Positions 7,685-17,244 are shown, counted from the first letter of the stretch. The stretch is 61,752 bases of DNA from Roseovarius tolerans (GCF_900109855.1 NZ_FOBO01000019.1:1-61752); one strand, 5' to 3'. Translations and numbers: made by a program. The notes: generated by a model not told the origin, from the sequence alone.

Positions 7685-10620
7685 TGGCCCACCCCGCTTT
7701 CATCCGGGGGATCGGTCACGTCCCATTCGCCGAAGCGGGCGAGTTGATCGTAATCGCCGCGATCCTCGGAGCTGTGCATGGCGCGGCGGGCGACATAGCC
7801 CTTATGCGGCACTGAATAGGCCGAAATCAGCTCCTTGAACTCTGACCAAATCTGATCGGGTGGCTCCTCATCAAGCGGGGCCGCGACCTCTTTCGGGGTG
7901 CTGCCCAAGCCGATGAAGGCGGCGCGCATGACCTTGACCGGGCCAATCTCGCCAAAGCCGCCGCGTTCGGCCATCGCAGCCTCGAGCAGCAATTGCTTGT
8001 CAAAGCTCTTTTGCTCCTTGGCGGTGGGTGGCGTGCCGGTCTTGTAGTCATAGATATACATCCGGCCATGTGCGTCGAGATCAAGCCGGTCGGCCTTGGC
8101 CGAGAGGGCGAAGCCGAGCTCAGAGATCTCGGCGCGGCCCTTTTCCTCGAACCGCGCGGGCGTGGCTTGTGCGCGGCGTTCTGCCTCGGTCTCGATGAAC
8201 CAGTCGGCGACGCGTTCCAGCCGTGCGAGCCAGAGCGCGCGCGCCTCGCCCCAGGGCACGTTTTGGGCCAGAACAGTCTCTGCAATTGCGAGCAAAGCCT
8301 CGCGCGTGTTCTGGTCTGGGTGGTCGAGGGCGTGTTTGACGAACAACTCCAGAATCTCGTGCAGGACGGTGCCGCGCAGGAGCGCGTCGGGCAGCTTCAT
8401 CAAGGGATCGAGCGGGCGCAGGCGCAGGACGTGGCGCGCATAGATCGCGTAGGGATCACGAATCAGGCGTTTGATTTCCGTCACGCTCAGCCGATCGGGG
8501 CGCGCGGCGATGGGGGGCGCCGGGGCCGGGCGCGGGGCGCGCGGCACCTCGCCGGGGGTTTCCAGCGCGGTGACCTGATCGAGCCACGCCTGCCCGCGGG
8601 CGCGCATGGCGGCGAGCGCCTCGGCGCCGCCCTGACCGGGCAGGCCGGAGAGCAGGTTCTGCACGCGGTTGAGCCAGCGCGACACCACGGTTTCGGCATC
8701 GTCGGAACGCACGGAGCGGGTGAGCCAGACCTCTTTCGCGGCGATGGCCTGTTGGAAATCATGCGCCGAGAGGCCGATGCGGCGCTCGGGCAGCAAGAGC
8801 CCCGCCTGATGGCGCAGCGCGCGGTTGAGCCATGGGTCGGGCTTGGGGGCCTCGGGCCAGCTGCCTTCGTTGAGACCGGCGAGAATCAGCAGATCGGCGC
8901 CCTGCACCCGCGCCTCGAGCGTGCCCCAGATCAGGATATGGGGGCGCGGATCGGTCGGGTCGCGGACCTCTTCGCCGGAGAGGATGCTGTGAAAGAGGCT
9001 GGCGTAATCCGTGGCGTTGAGCGCGCCCGCGACGCCTGCCTCGTCGCGCAGGGAATTGATGAGTTTGAGCGCGTCCTGCCCCGCCTCCTTTTGCCAGAGC
9101 GTGCCGGTGCCGTCCCCAACACAGCCATGCGCGATGCGTTCGGCGAGCGTGACATGCGCCTCGACGCGGGTGTCGAGCGGCGCATCGTCGGGCTGCGCGC
9201 GGTCGGTGAAGCACTCGCAGAGCCAATTCACCCAATCGGCCAGGAACGGGTCGGACTTGCCTGCTGTCCATTCCGTCAGGCTATCGCGGGTCGGGTAGGG
9301 CGGCCCGTTGCGGCGCAGGTGCAGTTCCAGATCGCGGGTCAGGCGCAAATGGTCGTTGCGCGCGGCCCCCTGATGGGTGAGCGGATGCTTGAGCAGGGTC
9401 AGAAGCGCCTCGGCGCTGAGCGGGTGGCGGAAGAGGTCGGCCACATGCCGCAGGAGCCGCCCGGGTGGGGAAAGGTGCAGCGGCTGACCGGCGCTGTCGT
9501 CGGGCAGGATGTGCCAGCGGTCGAGCGCGGCGGTCACCTGACGGCTGAGCGTGCGGTCTGGCGTGATGAGGGCGGCGGTCTGGCCGTCCTCGGCGGCCAG
9601 CCGCAGGCGCATCGCGATGGCGAGCGCCTCGGTGCGGGTCGATTGCGCCTCGATCAGGGTGACATCGGCCATGGCGGGGGCGAGATCGCGCAGGTTTGGC
9701 CCGTCGCGCAGCCATTGATCGGTGACCGGGGCGGGGCGCAGGGCGAGCGAGACAAGCGCATTGCGCGCGGGGTGCGGGGGAGTGTCGTCGGACCATGGTG
9801 CGATGTCCTGCGGGGCGATGCCCGCGCCTTGGGCAAACCGGACAAAGCGGTATTGCGGGTGGTCCTCTGAGGTCATCGGGTCGGCGAGCGCGTCCCAGAC
9901 ATGGGCGGGCGCGTCAAAGTCAAACCCAGGCAGCACCACCGCGCCTTGCGGCAGGCGGGCCACCGCCTGCATCAGGAGTTGCGTGGCCCCGCGCGAGCCG
10001 GTGGAGCCTGCGACGATGATCGGCGATTGCGGCAGGTTTTGCGCCCAGAGATCGGCCAGTCGTTCGATCACCAGACGCTGCCGGGTTTCCACGTCGGGGT
10101 TTTCGGGATCAGCCTCGAAATAGTGACGAACAATGCCCAAAAACGACTTTATCCGCGCCCAGTGGCCGGATTGATCGGTGACGTCGAGATCCTCGATCAC
10201 CTGTGGTGGCACGCCTTCGCCGTGCATCTCGTCCATCAGACCGGCAAGGCTGTCGGAGAGGTCGAAGATCGCGCTGCGCGGAGCGAGGTCGGGCTGAGTG
10301 TCGAGCAGGGTCGAGATCAGTTGCACCAGTTCGAGCCGTCGGCGCAGGCGCGGCACCGGGTCTGGGATATGCGCGAGATCCCACATCTCGCCCAGATCGG
10401 TGACCAGGCTGATGCGCGGCAGCAGGCAGGACGACCCCTGATCGAAGAGGTCGCGGATGCGGCGGGCCATACGGCGGGTGTTGACGATGAGGGTAACGCG
10501 GGCGAGCGTCTCGGGCGGTTGACCGGCATGGCGGGCGCGCAGGCCTTCGACCAGCGCGCGGGGGAAATCGACGCCGGGGGCGAGGCCGAAGACGCGGGGG
10601 GTGTAGGAGGGCTCAAACAT
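7681..10620 (-). CDS. addB: AddB nuclease subunit, double-strand break repair
   Basis: The partner of AddA: a degenerate helicase fold plus a second nuclease domain. A longer open frame extends upstream, but that part overlaps the nucleotidyltransferase in another frame. The real start is ATG 10620 (MFEPSYTPRVF), overlapping the upstream gene by 8 bases and giving 979 residues. The C-terminal PD-(D/E)XK nuclease shows IYDYKTGTPP followed by a KQLLLEAAM helix. The family-typical inactive helicase region fills the middle. Confidence 0.94.
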   Translation of the reverse strand: MFEPSYTPRVFGLAPGVDFPRALVEGLRARHAGQPPETLARVTLIVNTRRMARRIRDLFDQGSSCLLPRISLVTDLGEMWDLAHIPDPVPRLRRRLELVQLISTLLDTQPDLAPRSAIFDLSDSLAGLMDEMHGEGVPPQVIEDLDVTDQSGHWARIKSFLGIVRHYFEADPENPDVETRQRLVIERLADLWAQNLPQSPIIVAGSTGSRGATQLLMQAVARLPQGAVVLPGFDFDAPAHVWDALADPMTSEDHPQYRFVRFAQGAGIAPQDIAPWSDDTPPHPARNALVSLALRPAPVTDQWLRDGPNLRDLAPAMADVTLIEAQSTRTEALAIAMRLRLAAEDGQTAALITPDRTLSRQVTAALDRWHILPDDSAGQPLHLSPPGRLLRHVADLFRHPLSAEALLTLLKHPLTHQGAARNDHLRLTRDLELHLRRNGPPYPTRDSLTEWTAGKSDPFLADWVNWLCECFTDRAQPDDAPLDTRVEAHVTLAERIAHGCVGDGTGTLWQKEAGQDALKLINSLRDEAGVAGALNATDYASLFHSILSGEEVRDPTDPRPHILIWGTLEARVQGADLLILAGLNEGSWPEAPKPDPWLNRALRHQAGLLLPERRIGLSAHDFQQAIAAKEVWLTRSVRSDDAETVVSRWLNRVQNLLSGLPGQGGAEALAAMRARGQAWLDQVTALETPGEVPRAPRPAPAPPIAARPDRLSVTEIKRLIRDPYAIYARHVLRLRPLDPLMKLPDALLRGTVLHEILELFVKHALDHPDQNTREALLAIAETVLAQNVPWGEARALWLARLERVADWFIETEAERRAQATPARFEEKGRAEISELGFALSAKADRLDLDAHGRMYIYDYKTGTPPTAKEQKSFDKQLLLEAAMAERGGFGEIGPVKVMRAAFIGLGSTPKEVAAPLDEEPPDQIWSEFKELISAYSVPHKGYVARRAMHSSEDRGDYDQLARFGEWDVTDPPDESGVGQ

Positions 10621-11296
10621 TTCGGTGGCCCAGCATCGCCTCGGCCTGCGCGATGCCCTCGGGATGGCCCACATCGCACCATTGGCCGGGATAGGGCAGG
10701 GCGCTGAGGCGGTTGTCTGCCAGCATCCGATCCCAGAGAAGGTTGAGTGAAAAGGCCGGGTCGTCGATCTCGTCCAGCAGGTCGGGTTTGATGATCTGCA
10801 CGCCGGAATAAATGAGGCCGGGGCCGCGCGTGGCGCGCCGGTCCTCGGCAATCCGGAAATCGCCGGTGCCGGAATGGCCGATGGCTTGCGCCTTGGGGAT
10901 GCAGAGAAGCAGCGCGTCCATGTTGCCGGGCTGCCATGCGTCGGCCAGTAGCGAAAGCGGGTTTGGACCCTGCCAGACCGCATCGGTGTTCATGGTAAAG
11001 ACCGGCCCGGGGCCAAGGAGGGGCTGGGCGGCGCGCAAGCCGCCGCCGGTTTCGAGGATCTCGGGCGTCTCGTGGGAAAAGCGGATGTCACGCCCCGCCA
11101 GATGCGCGGTGATCTGATCGGGCAGGTAGTGCAGGTTGACCACCGTGCGCGGCGGGCCGTAGGCGGTGACCAGATCGAGCGCGTGGTCGATGAGCGGTTT
11201 GCCCGCCACCTGGATCAGGGGTTTGGGACGATCTTGGGTCAAAGCCCCCATCCGTGTGCCGAACCCGGCGGCAAAGAGCATGACCGGCAGACTCAT
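10613..11296 (-). CDS. murU: MurU-like sugar-1-phosphate nucleotidyltransferase
   Basis: A nucleotidyltransferase of 227 residues with the signature AAGFGTRM and RPKPLI at the N-terminus, then a metal-binding MNTDAVW. Beside an AmgK-like kinase the best assignment is N-acetylmuramate alpha-1-phosphate uridylyltransferase (MurU), which makes UDP-MurNAc from recycled cell-wall sugar. The older annotation mannose-1-phosphate guanylyltransferase belongs to the same fold. It overlaps the upstream kinase by 4 bases. The pairing supports MurU strongly, but substrate specificity is inferred from context. Confidence 0.82.
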   Translation of the reverse strand: MSLPVMLFAAGFGTRMGALTQDRPKPLIQVAGKPLIDHALDLVTAYGPPRTVVNLHYLPDQITAHLAGRDIRFSHETPEILETGGGLRAAQPLLGPGPVFTMNTDAVWQGPNPLSLLADAWQPGNMDALLLCIPKAQAIGHSGTGDFRIAEDRRATRGPGLIYSGVQIIKPDLLDEIDDPAFSLNLLWDRMLADNRLSALPYPGQWCDVGHPEGIAQAEAMLGHRNV

Positions 11297-12303
11297 GTCG
11301 CACGCTTCTCCTTGAGGCGGGTCAGGATTGCGGGGGTCGGGGCGGGGAGTGTGTTGTGCACGAGCGTGGCAAGCGGGGCGAGTGCCGGATGCGCGAGGTC
11401 GCGCTGCAAAAGGCCCCAGACGCGGGGGATGAGGTCGATGTAATGCGCCTTGCCATCGCGCAGGCAGAGCCGGGCGAAGACCCCGAGGATGCGCAGATTT
11501 CGCTGTGCGCCAAGCGTGTGATAGGCGGTGGTGAACCTGTTGGGATCGACTTCAGCGGCGGCGATGTAATGGGCGACCATCGCGGATTCGGTGGGGGGGG
11601 CGACGTCGCGGCGGGCGTCCTGCAGGACCGAGACCAGATCATAGGCGCGGTGGCCGCGCATCGCGTCCTGAAAATCGAGCAGGCCGACGCGGGCGGTGCC
11701 TGTCCGCTCCGTCAGCCAGAGCAGGTTTTCGGCGTGATAGTCGCGCTGAATGAGCACGTCTGTTTCCGGGGCGTGGAGTTGGAGCAGATCGTGGACCGTG
11801 GTGTGGAACTCGGTGCGCGCGGGGCTGTCCTCGTCGGTGGCGCCCTTGAGGTACCAGTCGAAGCTGAGGGATGACATGTCGGCCATGACCTGCGGGGAAT
11901 AGGGCGGCAGGTCGGCGGGTGGGGCGTGGTGGTGCAGCGCGGCGAGGACGTCAGTTGCGGCGGTATAGAGCCGCATTTCATCGTCTGGCGCGCGGTTCAG
12001 CACGCGGGCGAAGAGCGCATCGCCGAGGTCTTCGAGGATGAGAAAGCCGCGTGCCGTGTCCTCGGCCAGAATGTCGGGGGCGGAGAGGCCGATCCCTGTG
12101 AGATAGCGGGCGATGCGGGTGAAGGGACGCACATCCTCGCCCTTTTCCGGGGGGGCGTCCATCAGCACTGCGCGCGCGCCATCGGGGCGGTGCAGGCGCA
12201 GGTAGCGACGGTTCGAGGCGTCACCGGCAAGGGGGCGCGCCTCGGCGGCGTGCCAGTCGGTCGAGGCGAGGAAATCGGCCATCGCGGCGGTGCGGTCAGT
12301 CAT
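11293..12303 (-). CDS. amgK: AmgK-like cell-wall amino-sugar kinase (APH fold)
   Basis: A 336-residue aminoglycoside-phosphotransferase-fold kinase. It shows the catalytic loop RDYHAENLLW and the metal-binding LLDFQDA. In pseudomonads and caulobacters AmgK phosphorylates the anomeric hydroxyl of MurNAc or GlcNAc and MurU then adds UMP, bypassing de novo UDP-MurNAc synthesis. The two genes overlap here. The gene also overlaps the tsaE stop by 8 bases, and the tsaE-amgK-murU order is typical for alphaproteobacteria. General phosphotransferase function is sure; sugar specificity is inferred. Confidence 0.85.
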   Translation of the reverse strand: MTDRTAAMADFLASTDWHAAEARPLAGDASNRRYLRLHRPDGARAVLMDAPPEKGEDVRPFTRIARYLTGIGLSAPDILAEDTARGFLILEDLGDALFARVLNRAPDDEMRLYTAATDVLAALHHHAPPADLPPYSPQVMADMSSLSFDWYLKGATDEDSPARTEFHTTVHDLLQLHAPETDVLIQRDYHAENLLWLTERTGTARVGLLDFQDAMRGHRAYDLVSVLQDARRDVAPPTESAMVAHYIAAAEVDPNRFTTAYHTLGAQRNLRILGVFARLCLRDGKAHYIDLIPRVWGLLQRDLAHPALAPLATLVHNTLPAPTPAILTRLKEKRAT

Positions 12304-12772
12304 CGGTCAGCCCCTTCAGCGTCGTCGTCCAGCGTGGATCGGACCATGTGAGCGTGAGGTGGCGCGTGTCCTCGGCCTCAGCGGGTGTGAAATCGAGGGT
12401 GAGGGCACCGGGAGGGGCCAGATCGCCGAGCCGGTCGGGCCATTCCACGAGGGCGATGGCGCTCTCAAACGCCTCGGTGAGGCCGAGTTCGATCACCTCG
12501 GTGGGGTCACTGAGCCTATAGAGATCGGCATGCCAGATCTCGCAATTGCTGCCGGGATAGGTCTGCACCAGCGTGTAGGTGGGCGAGGGCACGTCTTCGG
12601 GTTCGCGCAGGAGCGCGCGGATCAGGCAGCGGGCGAAATGGGTCTTGCCCGCGCCGACCCCGCCCGAGAGGAGCAGGACATCCCCGGCGGACAGCCTGTG
12701 GCCGAGCGCCTGCGCGAAGGCGCAGGTCGCATCGGGGCTGGCAAGGGTGAGGCTGCGGCAGGGTCCGGACAT
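12296..12772 (-). CDS. tsaE: TsaE, tRNA threonylcarbamoyladenosine synthesis ATPase
   Basis: A small P-loop ATPase that works with TsaB and TsaD to form t6A37 on ANN-decoding tRNAs. The 158-residue product has Walker A GGVGAGKTHF, the conserved SPTYTLVQTY, and the WHADLYRL stretch diagnostic of the family. It sits between the PAS protein and the amgK-like gene, on the same strand with little spacing. Confidence 0.95.
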   Translation of the reverse strand: MSGPCRSLTLASPDATCAFAQALGHRLSAGDVLLLSGGVGAGKTHFARCLIRALLREPEDVPSPTYTLVQTYPGSNCEIWHADLYRLSDPTEVIELGLTEAFESAIALVEWPDRLGDLAPPGALTLDFTPAEAEDTRHLTLTWSDPRWTTTLKGLTDD

Positions 12773-12812
12773 GGCCCGACACTACACGCGCCACGCCTGC
12801 CCGCAAGCCGGA

Positions 12813-14333
12813 TCAGCCGGTGCGTTCTTGCGTCAGGGCGGCGTCTTTTGCTGCGTGATGGCAGAGCGACAGCATGGTGTTTCCTCGGCCCACCGGTATG
12901 TGCCGCAGATCGAGTTGCCCGGCCCCCTGCGCCAGTGTAATGCGTTCTGACACCGGCGCGCCGGTTGCGATCTGACGCTCCAGAATTGGCCAGAGCGTGC
13001 TTTGCGGAAAGCGGGCCTGACAGGCGCTGACGATGTCGCGCAATCGCGTGTCGGCAAGGCTGCTGTCGGGGTCGATGCCCAGTAGCGTACCGAAGCCCGC
13101 ATTGCAAAACATCAGGCGGTGATCCGGGGACAGCACGGCAATCGCCGCATCGAGATTGTCGATCACGGCCTGTCTCAGGTCCATCTCGCTGCGGTGATTG
13201 CGCGCCTCCGAGACTTCAAGGCTGATATCCTCGAACAGAAAGGCCACGGCCCCGTTGGGATGCGGCCGCCCGGTGATGCGATAGGTCTGCCCGGTCGCAA
13301 GGCTCCAGCAGTCTTGATAGAGGCCGCCGCGCGCGGCGCTGACCATATCGTTGATCTGGCTGCGCCAGTTGGCGTAATTCTTGGGCTCCGGCATGACCTG
13401 TGCGTCGCGCAGCATGTCGAAAAAGCTCATGACATTGGGACGGGCGCTGAGAAAACCGGCCGGCAGCCCGGTGAGGTCAATCAGGGCCGGATTGAACAAC
13501 GCCAGCGATTTTGCGCGATCGAACACCGCCAGCCCGGTCGGCAGATCGGCGAAGGTGCGCCCCAGGGTCTGCACGAAATCGCGCTGTGCGGTTTCGGCGC
13601 TGACGAGGGCGGTGATGTCGCAGGCGTAAAACGCGTGTCCCGCCTGCATGTGGGTGACGGTGAGATCGAACCAGCGATCGGGTGCGTTGCCGTCCGCATC
13701 GGGGAGGCTGATGCGCTGGGTTCGGGTGTCCGTCGGTTCGGGCAGGGGGCCGAGCGCGGCGCTCATCCGGGTGATGCTGTCGGAGGGGAACGCGCCGGCG
13801 GCGTCGTTCTGCCAGATCAGGTGGCCATCCCGGCCCAGAATCCACACCGGTTGCGGTGCCGCATGCAGCGCCGCCTTGGGCACATCCAGCACCATCAGGC
13901 GGCGTCGTCCCTCATGCAGATGTGCGGGGCAGGACGGCCCGCCCTCGTGCAAAGTGGCGCGCAGGCTACGGGCGCTGGCCTGCAGTTCGAGCCGCGCGGG
14001 ATCATCCGGCAGGGTGCTGTCGAATGTCAGCGATTTGCCCGCTGTGATGCTGTGCGGATCGGTGGGCAGGGTGCCGAAGCGAAAGGCCAGCCAGTTTCGA
14101 AAGCGCGACCAATCATCATCGGCGGCATCGCTTTCGTCGGGCCAGAGGGCACCGGCGTCATGGTCGATGAGGGTCGCGCCGCGAAACAGGAAATGGCATT
14201 GCGGCGCGGCGGGCCGGTCGGGCCGGGGCCGGACCGGGTTGGGCAGCAGCCCCGCGAGCCAGATCACAGCGAGCGATAACAGTGTCGCCCCAGCGAGGAG
14301 GGCCGCGATTTCCGTGATCGTCATCGTCGCCAT
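12813..14333 (-). CDS. PAS-domain membrane-anchored protein (DivL-like candidate)
   Basis: A 506-residue protein with one N-terminal membrane helix (about 10-30) followed by soluble sequence with at least two PAS-like modules. One PAS lies near 260-375 (YRITGRPHPNGAVAFLFEDI) and another at 385-490 (LDAAIAVLSPDHRLMFCNAGF). No HisKA H-box or ATPase domain follows: the protein ends shortly after the last PAS. In Rhodobacterales a PAS protein called DivL acts on the CckA-ChpT-CtrA phosphorelay and lacks an active kinase module; this could be its counterpart. That link is inference from domain layout and its position beside regB. Confidence 0.7.
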   Translation of the reverse strand: MATMTITEIAALLAGATLLSLAVIWLAGLLPNPVRPRPDRPAAPQCHFLFRGATLIDHDAGALWPDESDAADDDWSRFRNWLAFRFGTLPTDPHSITAGKSLTFDSTLPDDPARLELQASARSLRATLHEGGPSCPAHLHEGRRRLMVLDVPKAALHAAPQPVWILGRDGHLIWQNDAAGAFPSDSITRMSAALGPLPEPTDTRTQRISLPDADGNAPDRWFDLTVTHMQAGHAFYACDITALVSAETAQRDFVQTLGRTFADLPTGLAVFDRAKSLALFNPALIDLTGLPAGFLSARPNVMSFFDMLRDAQVMPEPKNYANWRSQINDMVSAARGGLYQDCWSLATGQTYRITGRPHPNGAVAFLFEDISLEVSEARNHRSEMDLRQAVIDNLDAAIAVLSPDHRLMFCNAGFGTLLGIDPDSSLADTRLRDIVSACQARFPQSTLWPILERQIATGAPVSERITLAQGAGQLDLRHIPVGRGNTMLSLCHHAAKDAALTQERTG

Positions 14334-14403
14334 CAGGCACCTCGTCGAGCCGTTTCCGACAAGGGTGGCGCAAACTGGTTAAGACCGTCTTAACGTCGAT
14401 CCG

Positions 14404-15789
14404 TCAGCCGCGAATGGGCTGGTTTTCGCCCAGCGCGGGCGTATCGGGCACCTCGAAGGCCTTGCGCGGCCATGTCACCTCGACCAGTGCGCCGCTGCGG
14501 GCGGCATCGAGCGCCTCTGCCCCCGTCGCATCGGCCCCGTTGGCGAAGGTCAGGTCGGCGCCGGAGCGTTCCAGCAGGGTCTTGGCGATGAAAAGGCCGA
14601 GGCCCATGCCTTCGTATTCCGGGCGGCGCGGCTCGGTTGCGGGGGCGCGGCGGCGGATGAACGGATCGCCGATGCGGCCCAGCATGTCAGCGGGATAGCC
14701 GCGCCCGTCATCCATGATGCGCAGGGTGATTGTGTCGTCTCCCCAGCGGGTTTCGACCCAGACATTGGCGCGGGCGAAATCCACCGCGTTCTGGATGAGG
14801 TTGCGCAGCCCGTGGATCACTTCGGGGCGGCGCAGCACGGTGGGCTGGGTCATGATATCCGCGCCGCCCGCGGCATGATCGAAATGAATATGCTTGCCGC
14901 GGTCGACATGCGGCTCCGCGGCCTCTTCGACGAGGGCGGTGAGGGGGGTGCGGCGCAGGTGCAGATCGTCCTTGCCCGCCCGCCCCATGGAGCGCAGGAT
15001 ATCGCGGCAGCGGTCGGCCTGTTCGCGGATCAGGAGGGCATCGTCGCGCAGCTCGGGACGGTCTTCCAGCTCTTCGGCCAGTTCCGCGCTGGTCAGCTTG
15101 ATCGTCGCCAGCGGCGTGCCCAGCTCATGCGCGGCGGCGGCCACCACGCCCCCCAGATCGGTCAGCTTCTGCTCGCGGGACAGGGCCATCTGCGTGGCCT
15201 GGAGCGCGTCGGACATGGCGCGCATTTCCTGCACGATCCAGCGGGAATAGACCCCGAGGAACAGCACCGCGATCACGATGGCCACCCAACTGCCGAAGCG
15301 GAACACGTCGGGCACGCGCAGCACGAACCCGTCCTCGGTGCGCAGCGGCAGGTAGAATTGCATCAGGAGCGTCACGATCACGATGGCCATCATGCCGAGA
15401 AACGCGGTCGAGCGCCCCGACAGCGCCGAAGCGGAGACGGTGACGGGGCCGACGATCAGGATGGTGAAGGGATTGTGCATGCCGCCCGTGAGGTAGAGCA
15501 GCAGCCCAAGCTGGAGCATGTCGAAGAGTACGACGAGGAAGGTGTCCTGCTCCGACAGGCGCTTGTTCTCGGCAAAGACGAAGGCGGCGACGAGGTTCGA
15601 GGCGACCGAGACCCCGATGACCAGAAAGCACAGCCCCATTTCGAGATCGAGATGATAGACCCGGTCGGCGATGATCAGGGCGCTGGCCTGCCCGATGATC
15701 GCCCACCAGCGCAACAGTACGAGCGTGCGCAGGCGAATCCAGTTGCCCCTGTTGCGTAGTTTGAAAAGACCGGAGGAGTGATCGGTCAT
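14404..15789 (-). CDS. regB: Redox sensor histidine kinase RegB (PrrB)
   Basis: A membrane sensor kinase that controls respiration, photosynthesis or nitrogen genes in response to redox state. Six N-terminal membrane helices carry the ubiquinone-binding motif GGMHNPF. The H-box AHELGTPLATIKL holds His221, and the redox-active Cys261 lies in EQADRCRDILRSMG, exactly 40 residues later, as in Rhodobacter RegB (H225/C265). I picked ATG 15789 (461 residues, close to known RegB length); ATG 15807 and 15858 are in frame too, but longer starts eat into the divergent promoter region. Divergent from senC-regA, the classical arrangement. Confidence 0.95.
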   Translation of the reverse strand: MTDHSSGLFKLRNRGNWIRLRTLVLLRWWAIIGQASALIIADRVYHLDLEMGLCFLVIGVSVASNLVAAFVFAENKRLSEQDTFLVVLFDMLQLGLLLYLTGGMHNPFTILIVGPVTVSASALSGRSTAFLGMMAIVIVTLLMQFYLPLRTEDGFVLRVPDVFRFGSWVAIVIAVLFLGVYSRWIVQEMRAMSDALQATQMALSREQKLTDLGGVVAAAAHELGTPLATIKLTSAELAEELEDRPELRDDALLIREQADRCRDILRSMGRAGKDDLHLRRTPLTALVEEAAEPHVDRGKHIHFDHAAGGADIMTQPTVLRRPEVIHGLRNLIQNAVDFARANVWVETRWGDDTITLRIMDDGRGYPADMLGRIGDPFIRRRAPATEPRRPEYEGMGLGLFIAKTLLERSGADLTFANGADATGAEALDAARSGALVEVTWPRKAFEVPDTPALGENQPIRG

Positions 15790-15878
15790 ATCCGGGGGCA
15801 TGTCCATTGCGTGCGGGGTCAGGGATGCTAGATAGAGGGAGGGTTGCACCCCGTCCACCGAAACGCAAGGAAATCCAC

Positions 15879-16505
15879 ATGACCCGCTTGATTGCCATTG
15901 CCGCCGCCGTTGTTGTTGTCCTTGGTTTGGGCGGGACCTATTACATGGTGACCGCCCGGGGTGGTGACGCGGATCAGTTCGCGCAATGCCGGGCGTCGAA
16001 CGTCGCGGGCGGGGCGGCGCAGATCGGCGGGCCGTTCGAATTGGTGAGCGAGACCGGCGAGACGGTCACTGACGAAGATGTGATCGACCAGCCGACGCTG
16101 ATCTATTTCGGCTATACGTTCTGCCCGGATGTCTGCCCAATGGATGCCGCGCGCAATGCCGAAGCAGTGGATATCCTCGAAGAGCGCGGCGACATGGTGA
16201 AGCCGGTGTTCATTTCCATCGACCCCAAGCGCGACACGCCGGAGGTGATGGCGGAGTTCACCGATTATCTGCATCCGCGCATGCTGGGCCTCACGGGGAG
16301 CGAAGAGCAGGTGCGCGAGGCGTCCAAGGTGTACCGCACGTTCTTTCAGGCGCGTGACGAGGGTGACGACGAGTTTTACCTCGTCGATCATTCGACGATG
16401 ACCTACTTGTCGCTGCCCGAACACGGCTTTGTCGAGTTCTTTCGCCGCGATACCACCCCGGAGCAGATGGCCGACCGTGTGCAGTGTTTTATCGAGGCCA
16501 GCTAA
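15879..16505 (+). CDS. senC: SenC / Sco-family copper chaperone
   Basis: A periplasmic, membrane-tethered thioredoxin-fold protein that delivers copper to the CuA or CuB centres of cytochrome oxidase. It has an N-terminal membrane anchor (about 1-22), the CxxxC copper site in FCPDVCPMD, and the distal His in DHSTMTYL. ATG 15879 is preceded by an aagga ribosome site; 208 residues is typical. It lies between divergent regB and co-directional regA, which matches the reg locus of purple bacteria and roseobacters. Confidence 0.95.
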   Translation: MTRLIAIAAAVVVVLGLGGTYYMVTARGGDADQFAQCRASNVAGGAAQIGGPFELVSETGETVTDEDVIDQPTLIYFGYTFCPDVCPMDAARNAEAVDILEERGDMVKPVFISIDPKRDTPEVMAEFTDYLHPRMLGLTGSEEQVREASKVYRTFFQARDEGDDEFYLVDHSTMTYLSLPEHGFVEFFRRDTTPEQMADRVQCFIEAS

Positions 16506-16576
16506 GTGTTTGTTTTGACGGGGGGCCGGGCGCGGGCTAGAACATCTGGCAACGGCGCGTAAACAGGAGGAGCGGC

Positions 16577-17128
16577 ATGGCCGAGGACATGCAGGACATC
16601 GGTGACGACAAGACGCTGCTTCTCGTGGACGATGACGAGGCGTTTCTGCGCCGTCTGGCCAAAGCCATGGAAAAACGCGGCTTCGAGGTCGAGACCGCTG
16701 GATCAGTGGCCGCCGGGCGCGCCATCGCCACGAACCGGCCCCCTGCCTATGCGGTGTGCGATCTGCGACTTGAGGATGGCAACGGGCTCGACGTGGTCGA
16801 GGTGATCCGCGAAAAGCGGCCCGACAGCCGGATCGTGGTGCTGACCGGATACGGCGCGATTGCCACCGCTGTCGCCGCAGTCAAGATCGGGGCGACGGAT
16901 TACCTGTCGAAACCCGCCGATGCCACGGATATCACCAACGCGCTTCTGGCCAACGGGGCCGATTTGCCGCCGCCGCCGGAAAACCCGATGAGCGCCGACC
17001 GGGTGCGCTGGGAGCATATTCAGCGGGTCTATGAGCTGTGTGACCGCAATGTCAGCGAGACGGCGCGGCGGCTGAACATGCACCGGCGCACACTGCAACG
17101 GATCCTGGCGAAACGCTCGCCGCGCTGA
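16577..17128 (+). CDS. regA: Global redox response regulator RegA (PrrA/ActR)
   Basis: The partner regulator of RegB. The receiver domain (about 12-125) has phospho-acceptor Asp62 in CDLRLEDG, a GYGAIATAVAAVKIGA helix-4 face and the conserved Lys of YLSKPA. A proline-rich linker (PPPPENPM) precedes a Fis-type HTH (SETARRLNMHRRTLQRIL) at the C-terminus. The 183 residues match known RegA proteins. A strong aggagg ribosome site lies just upstream. It may be transcribed with senC, 71 bases away. Confidence 0.96.
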   Translation: MAEDMQDIGDDKTLLLVDDDEAFLRRLAKAMEKRGFEVETAGSVAAGRAIATNRPPAYAVCDLRLEDGNGLDVVEVIREKRPDSRIVVLTGYGAIATAVAAVKIGATDYLSKPADATDITNALLANGADLPPPPENPMSADRVRWEHIQRVYELCDRNVSETARRLNMHRRTLQRILAKRSPR

Positions 17129-17244
17129 CCGTTGATTCCGGCAACGATTTCGGAATTTAATCGCTATTGTCCCTAAAAAAGGTTGTATTAACAGCCGTTA
17201 GATAGTCTGTGGCGATCTAAAAAGACGAACGGAGGTCCAATCTC

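Noticed and set aside
7993..9870. Long plus-strand open frame of about 625 codons inside addB
   Set aside because: It is antisense to a well-supported AddB. High-GC genes often leave long open frames on the other strand; composition is unlike a real protein and there is no ribosome site.
10621..10983. N-terminal extension of AddB
   Set aside because: The extra 121 codons lie over the nucleotidyltransferase in another frame and read as low-complexity shadow sequence; the AddB family starts at MFEPSYTP.
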